A stretch of DNA of 43,200 bases from Gammaproteobacteria bacterium. Lineage in GTDB: Bacteria; Pseudomonadota; Gammaproteobacteria; Ga0077536. A program made the translations under genes and the position numbers. The notes under the pieces were generated by a model. The model had not been told where the DNA came from. It ran no database searches and saw only the letters and a list, made by a program, of their open reading frames with translations. Below, in pieces: positions 26,041-34,336 of this stretch. The stretch is from positions 1 through 43,200 of the forward strand of contig JACPPA010000040.1 of the NCBI GenBank assembly GCA_016191285.1, written 5' to 3'. Position 1 is the first letter of the stretch; each line of letters starts with the position of its first letter.

Positions 26041-28007
26041 TTGCTGAATTCGGACATTTCGCGCTGGCTTTGGCGCTCGCCGTCGCCTGCGTGCAAGGTA
26101 TGTTGCCATTAGTCGGACTCGCACGCGGGCGCAACGCTTGGTTAGCGCTCGCGTGGCCCGCGGCGCGCTGGCAGTTCGCCTTGGTGCTAATCGCCTTCGG
26201 CGCGCTGGCGTATGCCTTCGCGACCAACGATTTCAGCCTCGCCTATGTCGCGCAAAATTCGAACTCGGCCTTGCCCCTTCACTACCGTTTGTCCGCAGTG
26301 TGGGGCGCACACGAAGGTTCGCTGCTGCTGTGGACGCTGATCTTAGCCGGCTGGGGCGCGGCGGTTAGTTATCGGAGCCGGCACTTGCCGTACGACATCA
26401 CCGCCATTGTGCTCGCCGTCATCGGCTTGGTCGGCGTGGCGTTCCTGCTGTTTCTCATCTGCACCTCGAATCCCTTCTTACGCGGCTTCCCGGCGCCGGC
26501 CGACGGTGCCGATTTAAATCCCTTGTTGCAAGATCCTGGTCTCATCGCGCATCCGCCGATTCTCTACATGGGATATGTCGGATTCGTCGTGCCGTTTGGC
26601 TTTGCCGTCGCGGCCTTGCTACGCGGCCGCTTGACCCCAGCGTGGGCGCGCTGGGCCCGACCGTGGGCCGTGACGGCGTGGATCTTTTTAACGCTCGGGA
26701 TCGCGCTCGGCAGCTTTTGGGCCTAGTACGAACTCGGCTGGGGTGGCTGGTGGTTTTGGGATCCGGTCGAGAACGCGTCGTTCATGCCCTGGCTACTCGG
26801 CACGGCGTTGATCCACTCGCTGGCCGTCAGCGAAAAGCGTGGGGCATTTAAAAACTGGACGGTGTTGCTTGCCATCGGCGCGTTTGCGCTGAGTCTGCTC
26901 GGCACATTTTTAGTCCGCTCCGGGGTTTTAACTTCGGTGCACGCCTTCGCGACCGATCCCGCGCGCGGGGTGTTTGTGCTCGCGATCCTGGGCGTTTTAA
27001 TCGGCGGCGCTTTGGCGCTCTATGCGTGGCGTGGACCGCAGACACTGGCCGGGGGTGAGTATTCGCCGGTCTCGCGCGAAACCTTTTTGCTCGCGAATTC
27101 ACTATTGCTCGCGGTCGCCGCCGCGACGATATTGCTCGGCACGCTGTATCCGCTGCTGATCGATGCGCTCGGCATGGGCAAGCTTTCGGTCGGTCCACCG
27201 TATTTTAATTTGGTGTTCACCTTGGTCATGACGCCCCTGATATTGGCGCTCGGGTTAGGGCAGTTTGCGCGCTGGAAGGAAGATTCCCTGCGCCGCCTGG
27301 TGCGCGAACTCGCGGTGGTCGCCGTCGGGACGGTGGTGATTGCCGTCGCTTGTATGGCGGTGCTGGTGCCGGAGAATCGTTGGCAAGCCGCGCTGGGATT
27401 ACTGCTCGCGACCTGGGTCATCGGGAGCACGTTGAACGGCGTACGGGCGCGAATCAGCGGGCGTCATGCACCCTTCAACGCGTTGCTGGAATTGCCGCGC
27501 GCGTTTGTCGGCCAATGCGTCGCGCATCTTGGGTTTGCCGTGACGCTCGCCGGTGTCTGCCTCACCAGTACGCAAAGCCTCGATCTCCACACGCGCATGG
27601 CGCCGAAAGATCGCGTTCAACTCGGTAACTATTCGATTATGTTCGTGGCGCTCCGCGAATTTAAAGGGCCGAATTATCAGGCGAGCGAAGGGCAGTTTGA
27701 GATCAGGCGTGGCGCGGAATTGGTCGCCGAGTTACACCCGCAAAAGCGCTTTTACCAAGTCCGCCAGGCGGCGCTAACCGAAGCCGGCATCGAACCGGGC
27801 TTCACGCGCGATCTCTACATCTCACTCGGCGAACCGCTCGGTGATGGCGCGTGGAGTGTTCGTTTGCACGTCAAGGCCTTCGTTCGCTGGCTGTGGTTGG
27901 GGGCGTTATTGATGGCGGGCGGTGGCGCGCTCGCCATTAGCGATCGACGCTTTCGTAGCGCCGCGGCGGCGCGTGCAGGCGCGCAAGTGGTCGGAGTTCA
28001 ACGGTGA
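26037..28007 (+). pseudogene. ccmF: Heme lyase CcmF, interrupted by an in-frame amber codon
   Basis: Without one TAG at 26724-26726 this would be a full-length CcmF of about 656 residues, the normal size. The first 229 codons include SALPLHYRLSAVWGAHEGSL and DPGLIAHPPILYMGYVGF, then LGIALGSFWA. The stop falls there and the frame continues [20 protein letters not shown], the heme-binding WWD motif. In known CcmF proteins the sequence at this point is A-Y-Y-E-L-G, so the TAG replaces the first Tyr by a single base change. The downstream part is open to 28007 with no other damage, and an ATG at 26784 could only restart inside the WWD domain. Amber is an ordinary stop elsewhere here (ccmG, the 5897 gene). 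Either a real null mutation, a sequencing error, or suppression. Confidence 0.9.
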
Positions 28008-28537
28008 GATTTGTTGTTCCGGCGGCGTTTTTTGGCGTGTTGCTGGTAGTGTTGGCGGTCGGCCTAAAGCTCGATCCGCGCTACGTGCCGTCACCGTTGA
28101 TCGACAAACCGGCGCCGGAATTTAGTCTCTCGACCCTCGACAATGCCGAGCAAACCTACACCAAGCAGTCTCTAGCGGGGCGCCCGGTGGTGCTCAATGT
28201 GTGGGCCTCGTGGTGTAGTGCGTGCCGCGACGAACATCCGCTGCTCGTCGAATTGGCGCGCGATCCGGGCGTTGAGATCGTCGGCCTTAACTACAAAGAC
28301 ACCCGCGACGCCGCGCGTGATCTGCTCGCCCTGCACGGCAATCCCTATCGCACGAATATCTTCGACCCGGACGGTAAACTCGGACTCGATCTCGGCGTCT
28401 ACGGCGTTCCCGAGACCTTCATCATCGACGCGCAGGGGATCATCCGGCATAAACAAGTGGGTCCCCTGACCCCTGAAATCTGGCGCAGCGAAATCGCGCC
28501 CCTACTCGCCAAATTGCGCGGTAAACCCGTTGGGTAG
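28004..28537 (+). CDS. ccmG: Thiol:disulfide interchange protein CcmG (DsbE)
   Basis: A 177-residue membrane-anchored thioredoxin-fold protein. An N-terminal signal anchor ([19 protein letters not shown]) is followed by [12 protein letters not shown], the redox site [18 protein letters not shown] with a CxxC pair, and the cis-Pro loop [28 protein letters not shown] is the Ccm-specific acidic insert. It reduces apocytochrome c or CcmH cysteines in the periplasm. The start is GTG at 28004 overlapping the ccmF stop as GTGA. CSAC is a less common active-site pair than CPTC. It ends in TAG. Confidence 0.94.
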   Translation: MRFVVPAAFFGVLLVVLAVGLKLDPRYVPSPLIDKPAPEFSLSTLDNAEQTYTKQSLAGRPVVLNVWASWCSACRDEHPLLVELARDPGVEIVGLNYKDTRDAARDLLALHGNPYRTNIFDPDGKLGLDLGVYGVPETFIIDAQGIIRHKQVGPLTPEIWRSEIAPLLAKLRGKPVG

Positions 28538-28940
28538 ACCGGGCTGCAACGTACGCCGGGGAGCGTGGCTGGCCGTCGTATTCGGGCTGGCAGTGCACGC
28601 GGCCGATCTGCCGCTGACGTTTAGGGACGCGCCGCGCCAAGCCCGTTACGAACAATTGTTGAACGAACTACGCTGCCTGGTGTGCCAAAACCAGTCGCTC
28701 GCCGACTCACAGGCGGATCTCGCGCAAGATCTGCGCAACGAAGTCTTCCGCATGATCGGCGCGGGTCAAACCAATGCCGAGATCATTGCCTTCTTGGTCA
28801 AGCGTTACGGAGATTTCGTCTTATACAAACCGCCGATGAAAGACACCACCTGGCTGTTGTGGTTCGGACCGTTGCTGATGCTGATCGTGGTCGGCGGCGT
28901 GTGGTGGCGCGTCGCGCGCTCGCACGAGAATCGCGCGTGA
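28530..28940 (+). CDS. ccmH: Cytochrome c maturation protein CcmH
   Basis: A 136-residue protein with a signal peptide, a three-helix periplasmic domain and one C-terminal membrane span. The redox motif is NELRCLVCQNQSLADSQADL, diagnostic of CcmH/NrfF/CycL. EIIAFLVKRYGDFVLYKPP and TTWLLWFGPLLMLIVVGGVW follow. It reduces the CxxCH cysteines of apocytochromes as part of the heme ligase with CcmF. The start is a TTG at 28530 that overlaps ccmG by 8 nt; no ATG is available before the signal peptide. The gene encodes only the short CcmH; the TPR part is the separate ccmI, as in Pseudomonas and alphaproteobacteria rather than E. coli. Confidence 0.93.
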   Translation: MGRPGCNVRRGAWLAVVFGLAVHAADLPLTFRDAPRQARYEQLLNELRCLVCQNQSLADSQADLAQDLRNEVFRMIGAGQTNAEIIAFLVKRYGDFVLYKPPMKDTTWLLWFGPLLMLIVVGGVWWRVARSHENRA

Positions 28941-30169
28941 CGTTTTGGTTCGCCGCTGGCGCGCTACTGTTGGTGGTTAGCGCAACCCTCATCTGGGTTG
29001 GATTACGTGCCACCGCCACGCCTAAGGACAGTGCCGCCACTGACTACTTCCAAGGCAACGACGAGGTGCTGGCGCTCGACGCACAACTGGGTGATGTGGC
29101 GGTCGATCAAGTCGCCGCACTTAAGCGCGATGTAGCGCGCGTGACGTTGAACGAGACCAACGCACATGCCTTAAAAATCACACCGACGGCGCGCGGCGAA
29201 CGCGTGGCGATCGCGCTAGTGCTCGCCGTTGTTATCCCGGCAATCGCCGTTCCCACTTATCTTAAATTCGGCACTCTCGAGAGCATTGCGCCGCCGGTTG
29301 CAGCGGACGCGCGTCCGCACCCGTCCTTGGAACGAATGATCGCGGAACTCCAAGCGCGGATTACGCGCGCACCCGATGATCCCGAGCCGCGTCTGTGGCT
29401 GGCTCGCGTGTACATGAGTAGCAATCAATTCGACAAAGCCGTGCAGGAATTCGAGACACTGCATAAAAAGAATCCCGATTTGCCCGCAGTGCTCGTGCAA
29501 TACGCCGACGCCTTGGCCATGACGAACAACGGCAAATTGGCCGGAAAAGCGACGGGTTTGATCACGCACGCGCTCGAACTGGAACCGGAAAACCCGACTG
29601 CGTTATGGCTCGCCGGCCTGGCGGCGGACGAAGCGGGCGATGCGAAGAAAGCCCTTGTTTTTCTCACGCATGCCAAGCGCGCGAGTGCGGCGAGCGAATT
29701 ACCGACGGCGGAACTCGATGCATTAATCGCTGAAATTGAAAACCGGAGCGGAGAGAAGTCGGCGCCGGCGCTTGCCGCCAATATCCCGGCGCCGGCCGCT
29801 GCCACCGCGGACGCTACAAACGCGGCGCGGGTGACCGTCGATGTTGCCCTCGACGAATCCTTACGCGCGACTGCGCCACCCGACGCAATCCTGTTTGTGC
29901 TCGCCAAGGCGGTTAATGGCCCACCGATGCCGCTGGCGGTGAAGCGCCTCACTGCGCGCGATCTGCCGACTCACGTGATACTGGACGACTCACTCGCGAT
30001 GGCGCCGCAGTTCAAGCTCAGCAGTGTCAATGAAGTCATGGTGACCGCGCGGATTTCAAAGTCCGGGCAGCCCATCGCCGCGAGCGGCGATCTGCAAGGG
30101 ACCGCCGGTCCACTGAAAGTCGGACCGGCGACAACGGTTGCGATCATCATCAACCAGGTCGTGCCTTAG
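28937..30169 (+). CDS. ccmI: Cytochrome c maturation TPR protein CcmI
   Basis: About 410 residues from a GTG at 28937 that overlaps the ccmH stop as GTGA; the open frame extends further upstream but only over ccmH. Two N-terminal membrane spans (FAAGALLLVVSATLIWVGL and VAIALVLAVVIPAIAVPTY) flank a cytoplasmic segment of about 55 residues. The TPR region follows (DPEPRLWLARVYMSSNQFDK, PENPTALWLAGLAADEAGDA). The C-terminal beta domain has TVDVALDESLRATAPPDAIL and PMPLAVKRLTARDLP, as in the C-terminal domain of CcmH/CycH. CcmI chaperones apocytochromes to the ligase. It ends the operon; no clear terminator is visible. Confidence 0.92.
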   Translation: MTFWFAAGALLLVVSATLIWVGLRATATPKDSAATDYFQGNDEVLALDAQLGDVAVDQVAALKRDVARVTLNETNAHALKITPTARGERVAIALVLAVVIPAIAVPTYLKFGTLESIAPPVAADARPHPSLERMIAELQARITRAPDDPEPRLWLARVYMSSNQFDKAVQEFETLHKKNPDLPAVLVQYADALAMTNNGKLAGKATGLITHALELEPENPTALWLAGLAADEAGDAKKALVFLTHAKRASAASELPTAELDALIAEIENRSGEKSAPALAANIPAPAAATADATNAARVTVDVALDESLRATAPPDAILFVLAKAVNGPPMPLAVKRLTARDLPTHVILDDSLAMAPQFKLSSVNEVMVTARISKSGQPIAASGDLQGTAGPLKVGPATTVAIIINQVVP

Positions 30170-30213
30170 GGCAGCAGCGGGAAACAATCGCCCCCCGCTC
30201 ACGTGGCGAAGGC

Positions 30214-30507
30214 TTACGGAACCTCCTCGATATACGAGCGCTCGATCGGCGTCTGCACGTAACGCTTTTTACCATTCTCGATCGCCCAGAAATAATAATA
30301 ACCCTTGCCCGGTTCGCTGGTGACTTTGCCGCCGTGAACTTCCCATTGTTTGAGATGCGAACCCGACGCAAAGGTCACGCGGTAATTACCTTCCAGCCAC
30401 GTCACGCCGAGACGCGAAAGTTTATTTTGCGCTTCTTGGCTACAACCGCCGAGGCTAAGAGCGAGGACGATGCCGAGTGCGAAAGGGGTGACGTTAAATG
30501 CTTTCAT
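30214..30507 (-). CDS. Small predicted lipoprotein, function unknown
   Basis: A 97-residue protein with a type II signal peptide: positively charged start (MKAFNVTPF), hydrophobic core, and lipobox LSLGGCSQ with the acylated Cys at residue 22. The mature domain is about 75 residues, rich in aromatic and Gly residues (WLEGNYRVTFASGSHLKQWE, YYYFWAIENGKKRYVQTPIE), suggesting a small beta-rich fold. Ser-Gln after the Cys suggests outer-membrane sorting. An AAGGACCTC-like ribosome site precedes the ATG at 30507. It converges on ccmI with 44 bp between stops and is not obviously linked to it. I do not recognise the family. Confidence 0.8.
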   Translation of the reverse strand: MKAFNVTPFALGIVLALSLGGCSQEAQNKLSRLGVTWLEGNYRVTFASGSHLKQWEVHGGKVTSEPGKGYYYFWAIENGKKRYVQTPIERSYIEEVP

Positions 30508-30569
30508 GATGAGGTCCTTAAATGGATCGCAGAGTTGCCAGTGGGTTGTTCCGCGTTGGTGGTGCGCAA

Positions 30570-30695
30570 CCTCGCGCCAGGAGCTGTTTTGTGGGAGCTG
30601 CTTTCTGAGGGCTGCTTTGTGGGAGCTGCTTTAGCAGCGAATCCTTATTGAGACCCGCCTCGACGCTACAACAGCTCCCACAAATCCTCCGAGAA
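30570..30695. repeat. GTGGGAGCTGCTTTAGCAGC-type palindromes
   Basis: Three close copies of the same interspersed element: TTTTGTGGGAGCTGCTTTCT near 30588, GTGGGAGCTGCTTTAGCAGC near 30620, and a reverse-oriented ACAGCTCCCACAAATC near 30670. The family also occurs at 25.1-25.4, 32.1-32.2 and 34.1 kb. It fills the space between two minus-strand genes and could end or process their transcript. Confidence 0.8.
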
Positions 30696-30701
30696 CGCAC
30701 A

Positions 30702-31217
30702 TTAGTTGGCACGACCATGATACTGCTTGCGATAGCGCCACGGCGCCAGCGGATGTTTATCGCGCCACAAACCGATGTGCGCCTTGCGCGCGCGTTGTTC
30801 AAGCCGGCGCAAGGTTGCATCCTTGCGCGCAAACGGCCGATTCCACCAACCGAGTCCAACCCGCAGTAACTCGCGCGACGCCGAGCGACCGGCGATAAAG
30901 ATTTCACCGACTTCCCGTTGATACGTGTGCTCGCCAGTTAACCGGACTTTAACTGCGTGATTGAGGAGCAAGTCCGCCATGAAGTCGCCGGCCTCCTTGC
31001 CAAAGGCCTGATCCGGCCAATACTCCGTCGCACGTTCCGGCGCATCGACACCGTAAAAGCGCACGCGCAAGGTCTTGCCATCGCGGGTCGCGACCGTCGC
31101 GGTATCGCCGTCATGCACGCTGACGACCTGACCGATAACCCATTCGTCAGCCCGGGCGCCGCCCGCGACGAAAAATAAAACAAAGACGAAAAAGCGCGCG
31201 TGAAGATTCCGCCGCAT
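30702..31217 (-). CDS. Thermonuclease-like (SNase domain) secreted protein
   Basis: About 171 residues. I take the ATG at 31217, which overlaps the upstream methyltransferase stop as TGATG. A signal peptide with core FFVFVLFFVAGGARA precedes a staphylococcal-nuclease-like OB fold: VVSVHDGDTATVATRDGKTL, then RVRFYGVDAPERATEYWPDQ with the family R-x-x-G-V/I-D-A-P-E motif, and ASRELLRVGLGWWNRPFA. The catalytic Arg and Asp positions of this motif are present, so it is probably an active calcium-dependent nuclease of the periplasm or outside. The C-terminus KAHIGLWRDKHPLAPWRYRK is usual for bacterial members. The role in this organism is unknown. Confidence 0.9.
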   Translation of the reverse strand: MRRNLHARFFVFVLFFVAGGARADEWVIGQVVSVHDGDTATVATRDGKTLRVRFYGVDAPERATEYWPDQAFGKEAGDFMADLLLNHAVKVRLTGEHTYQREVGEIFIAGRSASRELLRVGLGWWNRPFARKDATLRRLEQRARKAHIGLWRDKHPLAPWRYRKQYHGRAN

Positions 31218-31957
31218 CAAACCACGCGCAGGCGCGGTTTACGCAGCAGGTCTACGCGCATTGGCATCAAAAATTCGGCGCCCTGTGGTGCGGTCAGGTG
31301 CCGCGCAAACCGCGCCTGCACTTCGGCATGGACGTCAGGCGTTAGCTGATGGCGCGTATGCGTGACGCCGATCACCATCCGCTCGTATTCGTCGAAATCC
31401 TTAAACAGAACCGGGGTATTGAAGAAAATCTCTTCCACCAATTCGTAGGTGCCATCGGCGACTGCCGCTTGCACCGCCGCGAACGCCGCGCCCCGCACGC
31501 GTTCTTCGTTATGAAACAGCCGCAAGATCTCATTGAAGTCGCCGGCGAAGATCGGCTCGGAAATGTAGGCGAGACCACCCGGCTTCAGCACTCGCGAGAT
31601 TTCGTTAAGTGCCGGCGCCATCAAGTCCAAGGGCACGTGATGTAGTGACTTGAACATGAACACGACGTCAAAATGATTGGCCGGCGCCGGAATGGCTTGT
31701 GCGCCCGCCAGCTTAAATTCGACATTGGGCAGATTGGTGATCTGTAGATTGAGCGCGTGTTGGATCGCATCGACTTCGAGCGCCGTGAGGTGTCGATCGC
31801 GGCCGTGCGTCGCAATCTGTCGGGTGAGATCGGCCCGGCCACAACCCAACTCCAGGATGCGCGCCCCATCGAGTGCCAGGACGCGGTTATAGACATCACG
31901 TTCGGGACAGGTATGTGTGATCGCGGGTAATGCGATCTGCATGGCGGCGGATGACAC
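31217..31957 (-). CDS. Class I SAM-dependent methyltransferase
   Basis: About 246 residues from a GTG at 31957, which has AAGGA 8 nt upstream; an ATG at 31942 lacks a ribosome site and a longer frame opens at 32023. The core has motif I ARILELGCGRADLTRQIATH, then HLTALEVDAIQHALNL, the strand 4 motif FDVVFMFKSLHHVPLDLM, and LKPGGLAYISEPIFAGDFN. The second half, with FKDFDEYERMVIGVTHTRHQ, is subgroup specific. No substrate can be named from the sequence. Coupling to the SNase gene by TGATG makes a two-gene unit, but there is no obvious functional link between them. Confidence 0.85.
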   Translation of the reverse strand: MSSAAMQIALPAITHTCPERDVYNRVLALDGARILELGCGRADLTRQIATHGRDRHLTALEVDAIQHALNLQITNLPNVEFKLAGAQAIPAPANHFDVVFMFKSLHHVPLDLMAPALNEISRVLKPGGLAYISEPIFAGDFNEILRLFHNEERVRGAAFAAVQAAVADGTYELVEEIFFNTPVLFKDFDEYERMVIGVTHTRHQLTPDVHAEVQARFARHLTAPQGAEFLMPMRVDLLRKPRLRVV

Positions 31958-32023
31958 GATAAGGTTCCTTGCTGGAGGAATGATGCGGTGAGAATACTCC
32001 AGCCGTAACCTGCCAGTCAGCAT

Positions 32024-32216
32024 GGAAAGTCAATCTTCACTCAAAATTTCAAGCTATATTCGCGATCAAAGTCGCTCTCACGATTTTTGGCCCCCGCACC
32101 GGCAAAGATTCGCCACTAAAGCGGCTCCCACAGGGAGCGCTTCGCGTCGATGCGTCGGCTGTGGTGGGAGCGGATTTAGCCGCGAATCTTCTTAACGGAT
32201 CAATCTGTCACAGCTA
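32024..32216. repeat. Intergenic region with GTGGGAGC-family palindromes
   Basis: About 190 bp upstream of the methyltransferase gene. It holds CGCCACTAAAGCGGCTCCCA near 32111 and the opposite-oriented GTGGGAGCGGATTTAGCCGC at about 32164-32183, together an imperfect long inverted pair. The methyltransferase promoter is presumably in 31960-32100. The adjoining hairpin series begins at 32217. Confidence 0.75.
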
Positions 32217-32328
32217 GGGAAGCTCTGCAAAAGGCAGAGCTTCCCGCGGCACAGGGAGGTGCCGCCATTTTCGATGGTTGCAAACCATTGAAAATGAAGG
32301 GAAGCAAAAATCATACTTTTTGCTTCCC
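32217..32328. other. Four adjoining hairpins in tandem
   Basis: Four inverted repeats follow one another with almost no spacing. H1 is 32217-32245, stem GGGAAGCTCTGC (12 bp, perfect) with loop AAAAG. H2 is 32246-32265, stem GCGGCAC (7 bp, perfect) with a 6-nt loop. H3 is 32266-32296, stem CATTTTC-G-ATGGTT, 14 pairs plus one G/T position, with a 3-nt loop. H4 is 32299-32328, stem GGGAAGCAAAAA (12 bp, perfect) with loop TCATAC. H1 and H4 share the outer GGGAAGC. One arm of H4 encodes the last codons of the PQQ protein and its stop lies in the loop. H4 and H3 could end transcription of that gene, but four in a row exceeds a normal terminator. A small mobile or structured RNA element is the alternative. 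Confidence 0.85.
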
Positions 32329-34014
32329 GTACTCTGAATAAGTCCAGGATGGAAACGCGCGCATCACACCGCTCATCGAGCCTGAGAACACGACACCAGG
32401 GATCGCCGTAACCGCGGCGGTTTGCGCCGGACTGCATCGCTCGCGTCCCGCGCACGATACCGGCGGCGCCCGCCACAAGGGTTTGCCATCGGCCAGATTA
32501 AGGGCGAAAAGTCCACCGCCCACGTTTGGATCCAGCGCGACCTTATCGCCAAAAAATAGGCCGCCGGCCCAGCGCGCGTCCGACACCGCGACATACACCG
32601 CCTTGTCATCCGCCGCCGATCCCCATTCGACGCCGCCTAAAATGCCCCCTTTGCCGACGCGCGTTTTCCACACTACTTTGCCTTTGTGATCCGGATCGAT
32701 GGCGTGCATGACGCCGGTCTTCTGACCCCCCAGCAAGAGTCGTTTGCCATTCGCGAGGGTGACCAGAATCGGCGAGGAACCCATGTCGTGATCGGGGCCT
32801 TCCTCGCGCGGACAATTGGCCTTGGCTTGCAGACTACAGGCCACGTTCCAGGCGTCCCCCGCCAAGCCTTGATAGGTCCACAGCACCTTGCCCTTGTCGA
32901 GCGACATCGCCATCACACCGTCGCTGGTCAGGGTCGCTGGCTGCGTGTAGTTATCGCCGGTCGCGACATATAAACGATTGTGTGCGACATCGATCGTCGG
33001 CGACGACCACACGCTCGCGCCATTCGGCCCGATCTGCACCTTACCGCTCGGCCCTTTGCTCTCGTGCGTGGCGGCCTCGGGTATGGTGTATTGCTTCCAA
33101 TTCACTTTGCCGGTTAGCGGTTCGACCTGCATGACGGCGCCACGGAATGTGCAGCATTTGTAGTTGGGATCGGCAGCCAGACCTTCTTCGAGCGACGACA
33201 CGGGGATATAAAGTTTGCCGTCGACGAGTTGAAAACCGCCCGTTAGACGTGCCGCCGGATGCGCATCGGCAACGAGTTGCCACTCCGTCGCGCCGGTGAC
33301 CGCATCCACCGCGTAAGCGCGACCGCTCACATCGCCGAAGAACGCGAGTAAGTGATCGTCTACTTGGCCGACGAGAATCGGGCCTTTAACCGCCGCATCG
33401 GCTTGAAAAGTCCAATGCGTGCAGCCGCGCTTCGCATCGAGCGCGTACACCGCACCGCTGCGGCTGCCGACGAATAGGCGTCCATCGACGATCGAAGCAT
33501 GCGCTTCCGCCAAGGTCTCGCCTGGGAACGCAAAAGCCCATTGCAGTTCCAATCGCTTGACGTCGTCGCGATCGAGCTTGGCCTGTGCTGCCGGTTGGAA
33601 GCGCGAATTCTGTTGATTCGCGCCCCAGCCATTCCACTGCGGAGCGGCAAACGGATCAGCCACCGGCCACTTCGCCGGCGGACATTGATTGGTTGCCTTG
33701 GCTGCCCAATTGGCGTCGTAGGGCTTGCCGGTCACATATTCGGCGACGGCAATCCGTTGCGGTCCGCTCAAGTTGAAGTTGCCGACCATTCGCATGACGC
33801 CAGTTTCCAACGCACGGACCACCGCCGTCGGTTGCATTTGTTTCAATGTTTCTGGTGTCGGTGCGCGCGTCGCACCACCCTCGTGGCAGCCCGCGCAAGT
33901 TTTAGTGTAGATCGCCTTACCGTCCAACCCATCGGCGGCATAAAGCGTGTTCGCCGATACGGCGCCGAGCACGATGAGAATCCAACCGGAAATTCTTGTT
34001 TTAAGCACGACCAT
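32311..34014 (-). CDS. Cytochrome c / PQQ beta-propeller dehydrogenase, C-terminally truncated
   Basis: 567 residues. After a signal peptide ending near A26-A27 comes a cytochrome c domain with C40-x-x-C43-H44 (TKTCAGCHEGG) and a later Met-rich LETGVMRMVGNF that may hold the axial ligand. Then a PQQ-type propeller: QWNGWGANQQNSRFQ, GSRSGAVYALDAKRGCTHW, SVWSSPTIDVAHNRLYVATG, LLGGQKTGVMHAID. This order resembles polyvinyl-alcohol dehydrogenase-like quinohemoproteins of the periplasm, which need cytochrome c maturation. Such proteins are about 80 residues longer; here homology stops at GVVFSGSMSGVMRAF and a foreign tail PSWTYSEYGKQKV follows, encoded by the junction and the hairpin element. One or more final propeller blades are missing, so activity is doubtful. 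Confidence 0.82.
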   Translation of the reverse strand: MVVLKTRISGWILIVLGAVSANTLYAADGLDGKAIYTKTCAGCHEGGATRAPTPETLKQMQPTAVVRALETGVMRMVGNFNLSGPQRIAVAEYVTGKPYDANWAAKATNQCPPAKWPVADPFAAPQWNGWGANQQNSRFQPAAQAKLDRDDVKRLELQWAFAFPGETLAEAHASIVDGRLFVGSRSGAVYALDAKRGCTHWTFQADAAVKGPILVGQVDDHLLAFFGDVSGRAYAVDAVTGATEWQLVADAHPAARLTGGFQLVDGKLYIPVSSLEEGLAADPNYKCCTFRGAVMQVEPLTGKVNWKQYTIPEAATHESKGPSGKVQIGPNGASVWSSPTIDVAHNRLYVATGDNYTQPATLTSDGVMAMSLDKGKVLWTYQGLAGDAWNVACSLQAKANCPREEGPDHDMGSSPILVTLANGKRLLLGGQKTGVMHAIDPDHKGKVVWKTRVGKGGILGGVEWGSAADDKAVYVAVSDARWAGGLFFGDKVALDPNVGGGLFALNLADGKPLWRAPPVSCAGRERCSPAQTAAVTAIPGVVFSGSMSGVMRAFPSWTYSEYGKQKV

Positions 34015-34336
34015 CCCCTCTCAGTGTTGAGAAGAGCAGGATAATGAATTGTGACGCCGAAACAAACGCCCCGCGTGCCCGCGATTTATCGGCAGCACGC
34101 TATGGGAGCCGCATAAGCCGCGAATGTGCAGCGGCGGGCGATCTCAATTACGCTGTCGTCGTCCCGGCGTGATCCCGGCTTGCGCCGGGAGGGACCCAGT
34201 CCAATAAAAGAAGATCGATGGATTCCGGCTTACGCCGGAATGACGGTAAATAAAATCCAGCTCCCTTTGGGAAGTCGGAATTTCCGGTTCGTTATTCAGC
34301 AAATAGCTCATCAAATTAGCAACCAAGGAGAACTCA
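34015..34336. repeat. Intergenic region with two repeat families
   Basis: About 320 bp between divergent genes. It contains TATGGGAGCCGCATAAGCCG near 34100 (GTGGGAGC family), a composite palindrome with CCCGGCTTGCGCCGGGAGGG around 34168-34195, and GATTCCGGCTTACGCCGGAA starting near 34218 followed by TGAC. The last 80 bp should hold the SDR gene promoter; AAGGAG at about 34325-34330 is its ribosome site. Confidence 0.8.

Noticed and set aside
26724-26726. Genome-wide reassignment of TAG to an amino acid.
   Set aside because: TAG terminates ccmG (28535-28537), the first FkbM gene (6647-6649) and the antitoxin (17147-17149) at natural ends.
32192-32476. 94-codon minus-strand frame over the hairpins that might be the missing PQQ protein C-terminus.
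   Set aside because: Its sequence does not resemble propeller blades and lies in a different frame.
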